From DATAOG01 sp963798075 (GTDB taxonomy: Bacteria; Pseudomonadota; Alphaproteobacteria; Geminicoccales; Geminicoccaceae): 64,000 bases of DNA. The position numbers and the translations under genes were made by a program. Every line of letters begins with the position of its first letter. Position 1 is the first letter of the stretch. The notes under the pieces are model-generated. The model was not told where the DNA came from. It worked only from the letters and a program-made list of their open reading frames with translations, and did no database searches. Of this stretch, positions 53,407-62,090 are shown piece by piece. The stretch lies in contig CAWCRU010000032.1 of the NCBI GenBank assembly GCA_963798075.1, forward strand, positions 1 to 64,000, read 5' to 3'.

Positions 53407-55101
53407 GTGCGGGCTCTGAACACATCGGCTCCGATGGAGATGGCGAGCGGGCGCGATCTTGCGGCGCAGATCGCCGTCGCCGGCTCGCGACCGGCGCCTG
53501 CCGGCAGGCTACGCGCCGGGCGGATGCGGGAGCGTCTGTTCGCCGACCCCTGGCTCGCCGCCTTGCTGCTCGCCGCGATCGCGCTGCCGCTCGGCCTTGC
53601 CGCCGAGCGCAGCTGGCTGAGCTTCGGCGTCGAGACCGACTATCTCGGCCTCTTCGTGCCGGAGGCAAAGCGGCTGCTGGCTGGCCAGCCGCTGCTGATC
53701 GCGTTCCACCTGCCGCTCTATCCGGCCGCGCTCGCGCTCGCCTGGAGCCTGCTCGGCGACTGGGTCCAAGCCGGGATCGCGGTCTCGCTGCTGGCGGCGC
53801 TCGCGACGGCGCTCACGACCTGGTGGCTCGTCGACCGGCTGTTCGGGCGCGCCGGAGCCCTCGGCGCGCTGGCCGGGCTGGCGACGTCGGCACCCTATCT
53901 CGCGCAGGCCGCAGCAGCGAGCTCGGATCTCTTCTTTCTGGCGCTCCACCTCGGGGCCTGCGCTCTGGCTCTGGCGGGGGTTCGCGGCGGCCGGGATGCC
54001 GCCTGGATCGGGCTCGGGCTGCTGATCGGTCTCGCCCTTTTGACCCGCACCAACGCCCTGCCGCTCCTGCTCCTGCTTGTGGCCCCGTGCCTGCGCCAGG
54101 ACGCAGGCGTCCGGCGGGCCCGGGGGGTTGCGCTCGCGTTCGCGGCTCTGGCGCTGCCGATCAGCCTCTGGCTCAAGTTCGCGGCCGCGACCGGCAGCCC
54201 GCCCTGGCCCACCAGCAATCACGTCAACCTCGCCATGACCTACTTCGCGACCGCAGCCCACCCGGTCTCGAACGAGGCGTACGTGTCGGTCGCGGGAAGG
54301 TTCGGCAGTGTGTGGGAGGTGCTGGCCCACGACCCGACGCGGATGCTCGCGATCTACCTCGCCGATCTCTTGACCCTCGCCCGCGACGAGGTGCCGGGGC
54401 TCATCGCCTTTCCCCTCGGCCTGCTGGCGCTGCCCGGTCTGCTGTTCCTGCCCGCGCGCCGGCGTTCGGCCTGCGCAGGCCTGCTCGGGCTCGTCACGGT
54501 CGGCGAAGTCCTGCTCGTCAACCTCAAGACCTTCGAGGCCCGCTACTGGCTGTTTCTCCTGCCGTGGCTCGGCGCCGGCCTCGGGGCGATGCTGGCGGAG
54601 GTCGCGCGCATCCTGCCGGCGACCGGGGTCCGGCGCCTCGGCCAGGGGATCGCGCTCGGGGCGCCGGGCCTGCTTGCGCTGGCGCTTGCGGTCGGTGCGG
54701 CGCGAGCGGAGCTGAACCTTGGCGCAGACGAGCTGGCAGAGGCCGTGCCGGCCGCCAGAGCGCTCGCCGGGCCGGCCGACGTCCTGGTCGCCCGCAAGCC
54801 GCAGCTGGCCTACTATACCGGCGCGCGCTTTGTTCTGCTGCCCGATCTCGAGGGGACCGACGCCCTTCGCGCCTGGCTGTGCTCGCTGCCAAGCAGGGGC
54901 CGAGTATGGGTCTACGACGGCCAGATCGAGCGCAGGTTCAGGCCGGCATTGCAGCCCGTGCTCGCGGCCCGGACGCTGCCGCCCTGGCTCGAGCGCGTCG
55001 CCGCGGGCGCCGCCGGCGGTGATGCCAGCTGGACGCTCGAGGTGCGGCGCGACGCCGCCTGCGCGTCCGCGCGTCGCGACCCGGCCGCCGGGCAACCATG
55101 A
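53407..55101 (+). CDS. GT-C type glycosyltransferase, ArnT/PMT (GT39)-like membrane protein
   Basis: A 564-residue protein with about ten membrane helices. After helix 1 comes VETDYLGLFVPEAKRLLAGQPLL, the position of the acidic catalytic motif in lipid-phosphate-sugar-dependent GT-C enzymes. Next are FHLPLYPAALALAWSLLGD and a C-terminal periplasmic part (VARKPQLAYYTGARF). It should transfer a sugar from a polyprenyl phosphate to an outer-surface acceptor. Start GTG 53407 has GAGG seven bases upstream. A TTAA-N7-TTAG motif lies at 53339-53353. The next gene overlaps by 4 bases and encodes the matching lipid-sugar synthase. Confidence 0.82.
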   Translation: MRALNTSAPMEMASGRDLAAQIAVAGSRPAPAGRLRAGRMRERLFADPWLAALLLAAIALPLGLAAERSWLSFGVETDYLGLFVPEAKRLLAGQPLLIAFHLPLYPAALALAWSLLGDWVQAGIAVSLLAALATALTTWWLVDRLFGRAGALGALAGLATSAPYLAQAAAASSDLFFLALHLGACALALAGVRGGRDAAWIGLGLLIGLALLTRTNALPLLLLLVAPCLRQDAGVRRARGVALAFAALALPISLWLKFAAATGSPPWPTSNHVNLAMTYFATAAHPVSNEAYVSVAGRFGSVWEVLAHDPTRMLAIYLADLLTLARDEVPGLIAFPLGLLALPGLLFLPARRRSACAGLLGLVTVGEVLLVNLKTFEARYWLFLLPWLGAGLGAMLAEVARILPATGVRRLGQGIALGAPGLLALALAVGAARAELNLGADELAEAVPAARALAGPADVLVARKPQLAYYTGARFVLLPDLEGTDALRAWLCSLPSRGRVWVYDGQIERRFRPALQPVLAARTLPPWLERVAAGAAGGDASWTLEVRRDAACASARRDPAAGQP

Positions 55102-56147
55102 GCAACCGTAGCCGCAGGGCGCCGCCGGCCGGCCCGCGCCCTGGCGAGCCGGTCGAGCTCAGCCTGGTCGTGCCGATGTACAACGAGGCCGAGGTGCTCG
55201 ATGCCTTGTTCGCGCGGCTGATCCCGGCGGTCGAGGCGGTCACCGTGAGCTACGAAGTCGTGTGCGTCGACGACGGCAGCACCGATGGCACGCTCGCGCG
55301 CCTTTGCACGATGCATCTGGCGAACCGGCGACTGAAGCTCGTCGAGCTGTCGCGCAACTTCGGTAAGGAAGCGGCACTTTCGGCCGGGCTCGATTTCGCC
55401 AGCGGCGCTGCGGTGATCCCGATCGATGCCGATCTGCAGGACCCGCCGGAGCTGATCGCCGAGCTGGTCGCCGCATGGCGCCAAGGCTACCAGGTGGTGC
55501 TCGCGAGGCGGGTCGAGCGCGACGCCGATTCGCTCCCCAAGCGGCTCAGCGCCCGCCTCTTCTACCGCTTCATCAATCGCCTGAGCGAGGTGCCGATCCC
55601 GGCCGACGTCGGCGACTACCGCCTGCTCGACCGGCGGGTGGTCGAGGCCCTCAAGCGGATGCCGGAGCGCATGCGCTTCATGAAGGGCCTGTTCGCCTGG
55701 GCCGGCTTTCGCCAGACGACGATCGATTACCGGCGACCCGCGCGCGCCGCCGGACGCAGCAAATGGAGCTACTGGCGCTTATGGAACCTCGCGCTCGGCG
55801 GCGTCACCTCGTTCAGCACCGCACCGCTGCGCGTCTGGACCTACGTCGGCCTGAGCACGGCCGCGTTGGGCCTGATCTACCTCGGCTGGATCCTGGCGCG
55901 CACGCTGCTCGCGGGGGCCGACGTGCCGGGCTACGCCTCGCTGATCTGCATCCTTTTGCTCTCGAGCGGCCTCAACATGGTCGGCCTTGGCATCCTCGGC
56001 GAATACCTCGGCCGGGTGTTCATGGAGGTCAAGCAACGCCCCCTCTACCTGGTGGCGGCGACGGTCGGCTTTTGCGCCGATGCGCGCGAGCGCATGCCGG
56101 CGCAGCCGGCCGGGACAGCCTTGGCCCTGCCCGCGAGCACGGCGTGA
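55098..56147 (+). CDS. GT2 polyprenyl-phosphate glycosyltransferase (DPM1/ArnC-like)
   Basis: A 349-residue protein: GT2 domain LSLVVPMYNEAEVLDALF, CVDDGSTDGT, IDADLQDPPELI and DVGDYRLLDRRVVEAL, then two C-terminal helices (WTYVGLSTAALGLIYLGWIL, LICILLLSSGLNMVGLGILG). It makes polyprenyl-phosphate sugar from a nucleotide sugar on the inner leaflet. ATG 55098 overlaps the GT-C gene by ATGA. A GtrA flippase-like gene follows at once, completing a synthase, flippase and transferase set. Confidence 0.87.
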   Translation: MSNRSRRAPPAGPRPGEPVELSLVVPMYNEAEVLDALFARLIPAVEAVTVSYEVVCVDDGSTDGTLARLCTMHLANRRLKLVELSRNFGKEAALSAGLDFASGAAVIPIDADLQDPPELIAELVAAWRQGYQVVLARRVERDADSLPKRLSARLFYRFINRLSEVPIPADVGDYRLLDRRVVEALKRMPERMRFMKGLFAWAGFRQTTIDYRRPARAAGRSKWSYWRLWNLALGGVTSFSTAPLRVWTYVGLSTAALGLIYLGWILARTLLAGADVPGYASLICILLLSSGLNMVGLGILGEYLGRVFMEVKQRPLYLVAATVGFCADARERMPAQPAGTALALPASTA

Positions 56148-56618
56148 CCCCTGCCGCTGCTCGCACCGCTTCTGCAGCTCGGGCGCTTTGGCATCGTCGG
56201 CGCGCTCGCGACCCCGACCCATGCCCCGACCTTCGCCGCGGCGATCGAGGCGGTTCACGCGCGGCCGCTGCTTGCCAATGTCCCGGGCTTCGTCCTCGCG
56301 CTGCGCGTCTCATTTCTCGGCCACCGCCCCTGGACCTTTGGCTCCGAGGTCGCCGGGCCGCGGCCGGACGCCGCCCCGATGCTCTTCAAGTTCGCGCTCG
56401 TGGCGCTCGCCGGCCTGCTGCTCAGCCTGATCGTTCTCGTGGCGGTCGAGGAGCTGGGCTTCGACTATCGCTTTGCGATGCTGCTCAGGGTGACCGGCGT
56501 GCCGCTGTTCCTGTTCTGGCCATGCAAGTGCTTCGGGTCCCGCAGCTGCTCAGATCTCGAGAGGCGGCACCTCGAGCATGCGTCGTTCGGACCAGCTCTG
56601 GTAGCCGAGCTCGGCTAG
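56144..56618 (+). CDS. GtrA-like membrane protein (start lost or frameshifted)
   Basis: The translation in the frame ending at 56618 is a GtrA-type protein: LLQLGRFGIVGALATPTH, LLANVPGFVLALRVSFLGHRPWTF, FKFALVALAGLLLSLIVLVAVEEL, RFAMLLRVTGVPLFLFW. It has four helices and about 155 residues. No ATG/GTG/TTG begins this frame after the GT2 stop. GTG 56144, which overlaps that stop (GTGA), is in another frame by one base, so a one-base deletion near 56150 is likely. The C-terminus overlaps the convergent Gfo/Idh gene. GtrA proteins flip or assist lipid-linked sugars. Confidence 0.7.
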
Positions 56619-57704
56619 CTGCACCCCCTTGGCGCCCTCGAGCAGGTTCCAGCGAAAGTCAGGCAGATCGCCCGCGAGGTGGCGCAAGAACAGCTCCCAC
56701 TCGGCCTTGAAGGCGTTGTCGTAGGTCTGGCTGTCCGGCACCTCCTGCCACTGGCTGCGGTAGTCCGGCGTGAGCCCGGCATCCGGGTTCCAGACCGGCC
56801 GCGGCGTCGCGACCCGCGGCTGGAGGTAGCACCTGGTGAGGCCCGCGAGCGCCGAGCCGTGGGTGCCGTCGACCTGGAAGACGACCAGATCGTCCCGACG
56901 CACCCGCGTGCACCAGGAGCTGTTGATCTGGGCGACGATGCCGCCTTCGAGCTGGAAGGTGGCATAGGCCCCGTCATCGGCATCGGCGGCGTAGTGCCTG
57001 CCCTGCTCGTCGACCCGCTCGGGGATGTGGTTGGCGCCCAGACAGAAGACTGCCCGCACCTCTGCGAACAGATTGTCGAGCACGTAGCGCCAGTGGCAGA
57101 GCATGTCGAGGATGATGCCGCCGCCGGCCGCCTTGCGGTAGTTCCAGGACGGCCGCTGGGCAGGCTGCCAGTCGCCCTCGAACACCCAATAGCCGAAATC
57201 GCCCTTGATTGCGAGGATCCGCCCGAAGAAGCCGGCCGCGATCAGCGTCTTGAGCTTCACGAGGCCGGGTAGCCAGAGCTTGTCCTGGACGACGCCGTGC
57301 CTGACCCCGGCCGCCTCGGCGGCGCGGTAGAGCGCCAGCGCGTCGGCGAGGTTGGTCGCGGTCGGCTTCTCGCAGTAGACGTGCTTGCCGGCCGCGATCG
57401 CCTGCTGCAGGACGTCGGCGCGCAGCCGGGTCGAGGCGGCATCGAAGAACAGCTCGTAGTGCCGGTCGGCAAGCGCGGCGTCGAGGTCGAGGGTCCAGCG
57501 TCTGACGGCATGCGCGTCCGCCAGCGCCTCGAGCTTGCGCGGGTCGCGGCCGACCAGGAGCGGGTCGGGCAGGATCCGCGTGCCGTCCGCAAGCGCAACC
57601 CCGCCCTGGTCGCGAATCGCGAGCACCGAGCGGATCAGGTGCTGGTTCACGCCCATCCGCCCGGTCACCCCGTGCATGATGATCCCGATCCGCCGTTCCG
57701 CCAT
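56550..57704 (-). CDS. Gfo/Idh/MocA family NAD(P)-dependent oxidoreductase
   Basis: A 384-residue protein. The Rossmann region starts IGIIMHGVTGRMGVNQHL, followed by the family's EKP motif in HVYCEKPTATN and the catalytic-domain segment GGGIILDMLCHWRYVLDNL with its conserved Asp/His. These enzymes oxidise or reduce sugar hydroxyls. On the minus strand it precedes the DUF993 and TIM-barrel genes but is separated from them by 3.3 kb of plus-strand glycosylation genes. Its 3' end overlaps the GtrA-like gene by 69 bases. Confidence 0.86.
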   Translation of the reverse strand: MAERRIGIIMHGVTGRMGVNQHLIRSVLAIRDQGGVALADGTRILPDPLLVGRDPRKLEALADAHAVRRWTLDLDAALADRHYELFFDAASTRLRADVLQQAIAAGKHVYCEKPTATNLADALALYRAAEAAGVRHGVVQDKLWLPGLVKLKTLIAAGFFGRILAIKGDFGYWVFEGDWQPAQRPSWNYRKAAGGGIILDMLCHWRYVLDNLFAEVRAVFCLGANHIPERVDEQGRHYAADADDGAYATFQLEGGIVAQINSSWCTRVRRDDLVVFQVDGTHGSALAGLTRCYLQPRVATPRPVWNPDAGLTPDYRSQWQEVPDSQTYDNAFKAEWELFLRHLAGDLPDFRWNLLEGAKGVQLAELGYQSWSERRMLEVPPLEI

Positions 57705-57925
57705 GGCCTTCCCCGTCCGGATACCCGATCAGCGCAGCAGCATGGCCCGTGCGCTCCGCCTTGGCCAGAGCCGAGGCTCCTTGCGGAGCCGCTGGCGGCC
57801 CCGTTGATCCGGCGCGGTGGACAAGACCTGATAAACCTCGTCCGGTGCCACCCCATCGTCGCAGGGCATGCTAGAGAGCGGCAGGCAGCGCTGGGCCACC
57901 ACCTCGCGCGCGGGAGGGCTATGCC

Positions 57926-59344
57926 ATGGACCCCGACGAGTTTCGCCGGCACGCGCATCGGCTGGTCGACTGGATGGCGGACTATCTGGCGAGCGTCGAG
58001 CGGTACCCCGTTCGCGCCCCGGTCGCGCCGGGCGAGATCGCGGCCCGGCTGCCCGCAGCGCCGCCCGCCGAAGGCGAGCCGCTCGAGGAGATCATGGCCG
58101 ACTTCGAGGCCATCCTTTTGCCCGGCATGACCCACTGGCAGCACCCGGGCTTCTTCGCCTACTTCCCCGCCAACTCGAGCCCGCCCTCGGTGCTCGCCGA
58201 GATGCTGACCGCAACCCTCGGCGCCCAGTGCATGCTCTGGCAGACCTCGCCCGCGGCGACCGAGCTCGAGACCCGCGTGCTCGATTGGCTGCGCCAGATG
58301 ATCGGCCTGCCCGAAGGCTTTGCCGGCGTGATCCAGGACAGCGCCTCCAGCGCCACGCTCTGCGCCGTCCTGGTCGCGCGCGAGCGGGCGACCGAGTGGC
58401 AGGCGAACGAGCAGGGGCTCGCTCTCGCCCCGCGGCTCCGCTTCTATACCTCCGAGGAGGCGCACTCCTCGATCGAGAAGGCGATCAAGATCGCAGGCCT
58501 CGGGCGCCAGAGCCTCCGCCCGATCGCGACCGATGCGAAGTTCGCCATGCGCCCCGACGCGCTCGAGGCGGCGATCCGCGCCGATCTCGCGAAGGGGGAG
58601 CGGCCCGCGGGCGTGCTCGCCAGCCTCGGCACGACCGGGGTCGGCGCGATCGACCCCCTGGTGCCGATCGGCGCCCTCTGCCGTGAGCACGGGCTCTACC
58701 TGCACGTCGACGCCGCCTGGGCCGGCAGCGCCCTGCTCCTGGACGAGCAGCGTTGGATGACCCGTGGCATCGAGGCGGCCGACAGCTTCGTCTTCAACCC
58801 GCACAAATGGCTGCTCACCAACTTCGACTGCTCGGCGCATTTCGTGCGCGAGCCGGCGGCGCTGATCCGCACGCTCTCGATCCTGCCCTCCTTCCTGCAA
58901 TCGCGCGAAGCCGGCCAGGTGATCGATTACCGCGACTGGAGCGTGCCGCTGGGGCGCCGCTTCCGGGCGCTCAAGCTCTGGTTCGTGATCCGGAGCTACG
59001 GCGTCCTGCGCCTGCAGGCGATGCTGCGCGACCACATCGCCTGGACCGCCGAGCTCGCGGACCGGATCCGGGCCGAGCCCGACTTCGAGCTGACGTCTGA
59101 GCCGAGCCTCGCATTGCTGTCGTTCCGCTACCGGCCGGTCGGGCTCGCGGTCGATGCCGCGCTCGATCAGCTCAACGAGCGCCTGCTGCACGCGCTGAAC
59201 GACGGCGGCCGCGTCTACCTGACCCAGAACCGGGTGCGCGGCCGCTACGTCATCCGCTTCACGATCGGCCAACTCCACACGACGCGCGCCCACGTCCTGC
59301 GCGCCTGGCAGCTGATCACCGAGACCGCCCGCGGGCTCGCTTGA
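57926..59344 (+). CDS. PLP-dependent amino acid decarboxylase (group II, aromatic-L-amino-acid decarboxylase-like)
   Basis: A 472-residue protein of normal family length. Start ATG 57926 has GGGAGGG seven bases upstream. Features: THWQHPGFFAYFPANSS (substrate loop), DSASSATLCAVLVARE, HVDAAWAGSALL (PLP aspartate), and FNPHKWLLTNFDCSA with the PLP lysine. It decarboxylates an aromatic amino acid (Tyr, Trp, Phe or DOPA) or a relative; exact specificity is open. No obvious operon partner. Confidence 0.88.
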   Translation: MDPDEFRRHAHRLVDWMADYLASVERYPVRAPVAPGEIAARLPAAPPAEGEPLEEIMADFEAILLPGMTHWQHPGFFAYFPANSSPPSVLAEMLTATLGAQCMLWQTSPAATELETRVLDWLRQMIGLPEGFAGVIQDSASSATLCAVLVARERATEWQANEQGLALAPRLRFYTSEEAHSSIEKAIKIAGLGRQSLRPIATDAKFAMRPDALEAAIRADLAKGERPAGVLASLGTTGVGAIDPLVPIGALCREHGLYLHVDAAWAGSALLLDEQRWMTRGIEAADSFVFNPHKWLLTNFDCSAHFVREPAALIRTLSILPSFLQSREAGQVIDYRDWSVPLGRRFRALKLWFVIRSYGVLRLQAMLRDHIAWTAELADRIRAEPDFELTSEPSLALLSFRYRPVGLAVDAALDQLNERLLHALNDGGRVYLTQNRVRGRYVIRFTIGQLHTTRAHVLRAWQLITETARGLA

Positions 59345-59733
59345 GGGAGGCCCGCGCCAGGCCTGTCCGTCGCTGGCCCAAAGCCGCCGGCAGGCGAAAT
59401 CGGGCTGCGCACGGGACCGAGGTCGCGCTCCCGCCAGCTCCAGCAGGAGATCCTTGCGGCCATTTCAGCAGGCTCTGCCCGGCCCGGCATCCCGAGCGGC
59501 CGAAGCGTACCGATCGTGGCGGCAGGCGGCGGCGCCCGTCAGCCGCGATCCGTTCGCGAGGTCCAATGAGCGATCGGCGACAATCGAGCGAAGCGGCGGC
59601 GGTCTCGCCCGCGCCCGGCACCGCCGCCAACGACGGCTTGCCGGAGGACCCTCCGAGGGGCACTCTCGTCACCGGTGCAACGTCATCTCGGGAATGTCCG
59701 GTGGACCCTTTGTGTCGAGCCGAGGCGATCGCG
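59345..59733. other. Non-coding or N-terminal extension region
   Basis: No convincing independent gene on either strand. From ATG 59566, with GAGG four bases upstream, the frame is open and joins the downstream beta-propeller gene, adding 56 polar, low-complexity residues before its signal helix. I regard the later start as more likely, which leaves this stretch as the upstream region of that gene. Confidence 0.4.
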
Positions 59734-60708
59734 ATGGGTAAGGTGAGCGTGGCGCTGCTCGCCCTCTATCTGCTCGCCTGGACTGCCCTTCCGGCTCGCC
59801 ACCCCGCGGCGCAATCATCCGGGGAGCTCGTGGTTCGAGCGACCGTCCCCCGCGCCGGTTATCCCATGGCATTTGCCCTCGACGGCCTCTGGATGATGAG
59901 CGGTGACCGACTGGTCAGGGTCGATCCTTTGGATGATCGCGTCATCGATATCGAGATCTCGCCCGGCTCGGATCCGGGTTTGCTCCCCGCCGGCGACCGA
60001 TACCGCGGTGTCGCCGTTGGTGAGGGTGCAGTCTGGGTACCCGATACCGGCAGTTCGACGATCTACAAGATCGATCCGCAGTCGAACGCAGTGGTGATGG
60101 CGATCCCGACCGACATCTTTGGCAGCCAGGGAAGCATCGGCGTCGGCGAGGGAGCGGTCTGGGTCATAACGTTCGCCGACCACGACAAGACGCTCGTCCG
60201 ATACGACGCCGCGAGCGGCGCAGAGGAGGCGAGGATCGCGCTGCCCGGCGCCAGCAAGGGTGTTCTCGTCGACTATGGCTCGGTCTGGGTCACCGCTGCC
60301 AGTCGCGCCGATCTCTACAGGATCGATCCCAAGAGCAACCAGGTCGCTGCGACCATCGCCATCCATGCAGCATCGCATCTTCTCGCTTCCGGATATGGTT
60401 CGATATGGATCCCTTTCGAGACCAGCGGGATCGTGCAGCGCATCGACGGCCAGACGGGAGAATTGACGGCGACGATCGCGACCGGTGCCGTCGACATGGA
60501 AAGCGATGGCGACATCGCGACGGGCGGCGGTTTCGTCTGGACCATCACCCGGGGTTCGACGGTCGCCCGGATCGACCCCAACACCAACTGGGTCAAGGGC
60601 GTGTTTCACCCGCCGTCCGGGACCCTCATGGGCAGGCGCATTCGCTATGGCGCCGGATCCCTTTGGATCTCGGGCAGCTCGATCTTTCGGATCTCGCCAC
60701 CCGACTAG
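59734..60708 (+). CDS. Exported beta-propeller protein (Vgb/YncE/NHL-like repeats)
   Basis: A 324-residue protein with a signal peptide (VALLALYLLAWTALPARHPAAQ). It has about six repeats of the pattern VGEGAVWVxDxxxxxIYKIDPxSNxVVxxI, for example GVAVGEGAVWVPDTGSSTIYKIDP and YGSVWVTAASRADLYRIDP. This is the virginiamycin-B-lyase/YncE-type propeller arrangement. Propellers of this kind bind ligands or proteins in the periplasm; no catalytic residues are recognisable. GC is slightly lower than the neighbours. Start ATG 59734 follows GAGG. Confidence 0.75.
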   Translation: MGKVSVALLALYLLAWTALPARHPAAQSSGELVVRATVPRAGYPMAFALDGLWMMSGDRLVRVDPLDDRVIDIEISPGSDPGLLPAGDRYRGVAVGEGAVWVPDTGSSTIYKIDPQSNAVVMAIPTDIFGSQGSIGVGEGAVWVITFADHDKTLVRYDAASGAEEARIALPGASKGVLVDYGSVWVTAASRADLYRIDPKSNQVAATIAIHAASHLLASGYGSIWIPFETSGIVQRIDGQTGELTATIATGAVDMESDGDIATGGGFVWTITRGSTVARIDPNTNWVKGVFHPPSGTLMGRRIRYGAGSLWISGSSIFRISPPD

Positions 60709-60876
60709 AGACCGCCCGCACGCCTGGCCGCGCGCCACCCTGCCGCGACCTCGAAGCGGCCAGACCGTGAGCGGGCTCCGGCGGTGACCCGCAAGTCTTC
60801 CGGCCCCGGCGCGGCGCGGCCGGGCACGTCAGGTCGCGTCTTGCGCGCGCGGACGATCTTGCCTCTAATTGCACCA

Positions 60877-60892
60877 CGATTGTCGACAATCG
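60877..60892. promoter_or_regulatory. 16-bp perfect palindrome, GntR-type operator candidate
   Basis: CGATTGTCGACAATCG is a perfect palindrome 88 bases before the permease start. Its core TTGTCGACAA fits the GT-N2-AC pattern bound by FadR/FCD-type GntR repressors. No regulator gene is in the window, so the binding protein would be encoded elsewhere. Confidence 0.55.
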
Positions 60893-60979
60893 CCTGAGGA
60901 AGTCGCCGGCCGGCCCACAGGCGCGCCTGATGGCTGCCGCGCCGGGCGCTCCGGGCACGAGGTCAGGAGGCGAGGCGCC

Positions 60980-61978
60980 ATGGATGTCACGTTCGAGCAA
61001 GCCATCGGCCAGCAGACGCACCGCGGCGTCGTCGGCTGGCTCGCCAGTCGCCAGACCTTCTGGGTCTTCCTGGCCGCGGTCACCGCCTGTGTCGCCCTGA
61101 CGCTCGCGACCGATACTTTCGGGACCGAGCGGAACTTGTTCAACGTGACCCGCAACTTTGCCTTTGTCGGTATCGTCGCGCTCGGGATGACCGCGGTCAT
61201 CATCACTGCCGGCATCGATCTGTCGGTCGGCTCGGTAGTCGTGCTTTCCGGCATGGTCACCGGGATGACGATGGCGGCCGGTTACCCGATCTGGATTGCG
61301 ATACCATTGGCGATTGCGGCGGCGCTCCTGGTCGGCCTGGTCAACGGCGTCCTGATTGCCTGGGTGAGGATGCCGGCGTTCGTGGTCACGCTCGGCATGT
61401 TGTCGCTGGTGCGCAGCCTGGCCATGGTCCTTTCGAACAACAAGATGGTCTATCAGTTCGGTCCCGACCACGCCAAGCTGTTATGGCTCGGCGGCGGCTC
61501 GATCTTTGGGGTGCCCAACCCCCTGATCGTGCTTGCCATCCTGGCGTTGATGACGGGATTTGCCTTCAAATGGACGGCGTGGGGCCGACATGTGTTCGCG
61601 ATCGGCGGCAATGAGCAGGCGGCGACTTTGACCGGCGTGCCCGTCACCAGGATCAAGATCAGCGTCTACATGTTCGCCTCGCTGACCGCCGGCATCACCG
61701 GGGTCCTCGAGGTCGGCTGGCTCGGCGGGGTGACCACCAATCTCGGCCAGGGCATGGAGCTCAGCGTGATCGCGGCCGCGGTGATCGGCGGCGCCAATCT
61801 CGCGGGCGGAATCGGCACCGCCTTCGGCGCGGTGGTAGGCGCCGCCCTGATCGAGGTGATCCGCAACAGCCTCATCCTGCTCGGCATCAGCACCTTCTGG
61901 CAAGGCGCGTTCGTCGGCAGCTTCATCCTTTTGGCCGTGCTGTTCGATCGCATGCGCGCCAGCCGATCGAGCGTTTGA
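60980..61978 (+). CDS. Ribose-type (RbsC-like) sugar ABC permease
   Basis: A 332-residue membrane protein: NFAFVGIVALGMTAVIITAGIDLSVGSVVVLSGMVTG (family hallmark), AFVVTLGMLSLVRSLAMVLSNN, RHVFAIGGNEQAATLTGV (coupling loop) and AAAVIGGANLAGGIGTAFGA. ATG 60980 follows GGAGGCGAGG. A binding protein gene follows, but no RbsA-type ATPase gene is present between them or upstream in the window. A 16-bp operator-like palindrome precedes the gene. Confidence 0.88.
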   Translation: MDVTFEQAIGQQTHRGVVGWLASRQTFWVFLAAVTACVALTLATDTFGTERNLFNVTRNFAFVGIVALGMTAVIITAGIDLSVGSVVVLSGMVTGMTMAAGYPIWIAIPLAIAAALLVGLVNGVLIAWVRMPAFVVTLGMLSLVRSLAMVLSNNKMVYQFGPDHAKLLWLGGGSIFGVPNPLIVLAILALMTGFAFKWTAWGRHVFAIGGNEQAATLTGVPVTRIKISVYMFASLTAGITGVLEVGWLGGVTTNLGQGMELSVIAAAVIGGANLAGGIGTAFGAVVGAALIEVIRNSLILLGISTFWQGAFVGSFILLAVLFDRMRASRSSV

Positions 61979-62013
61979 GAGTGCCGCCCGACTGCCGCCC
62001 TGATTGGCGAATA

Positions 62014-62042
62014 TTGACGAATTGGGGGGTCGCTCCTAGGAT
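62014..62042 (+). promoter_or_regulatory. Predicted sigma-70 promoter of the sugar-binding protein gene
   Basis: TTGACG (62014-62019) and TAGGAT (62037-62042) are separated by exactly 17 bases and lie 48 bases before the ATG at 62091. This allows the binding protein to be made at a higher level than the permease. Confidence 0.5.
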
Positions 62043-62090
62043 GCCTGTTACTGCAGCCGAAAGTGCAGAATTGTCCTGAGGGGGGCACAA

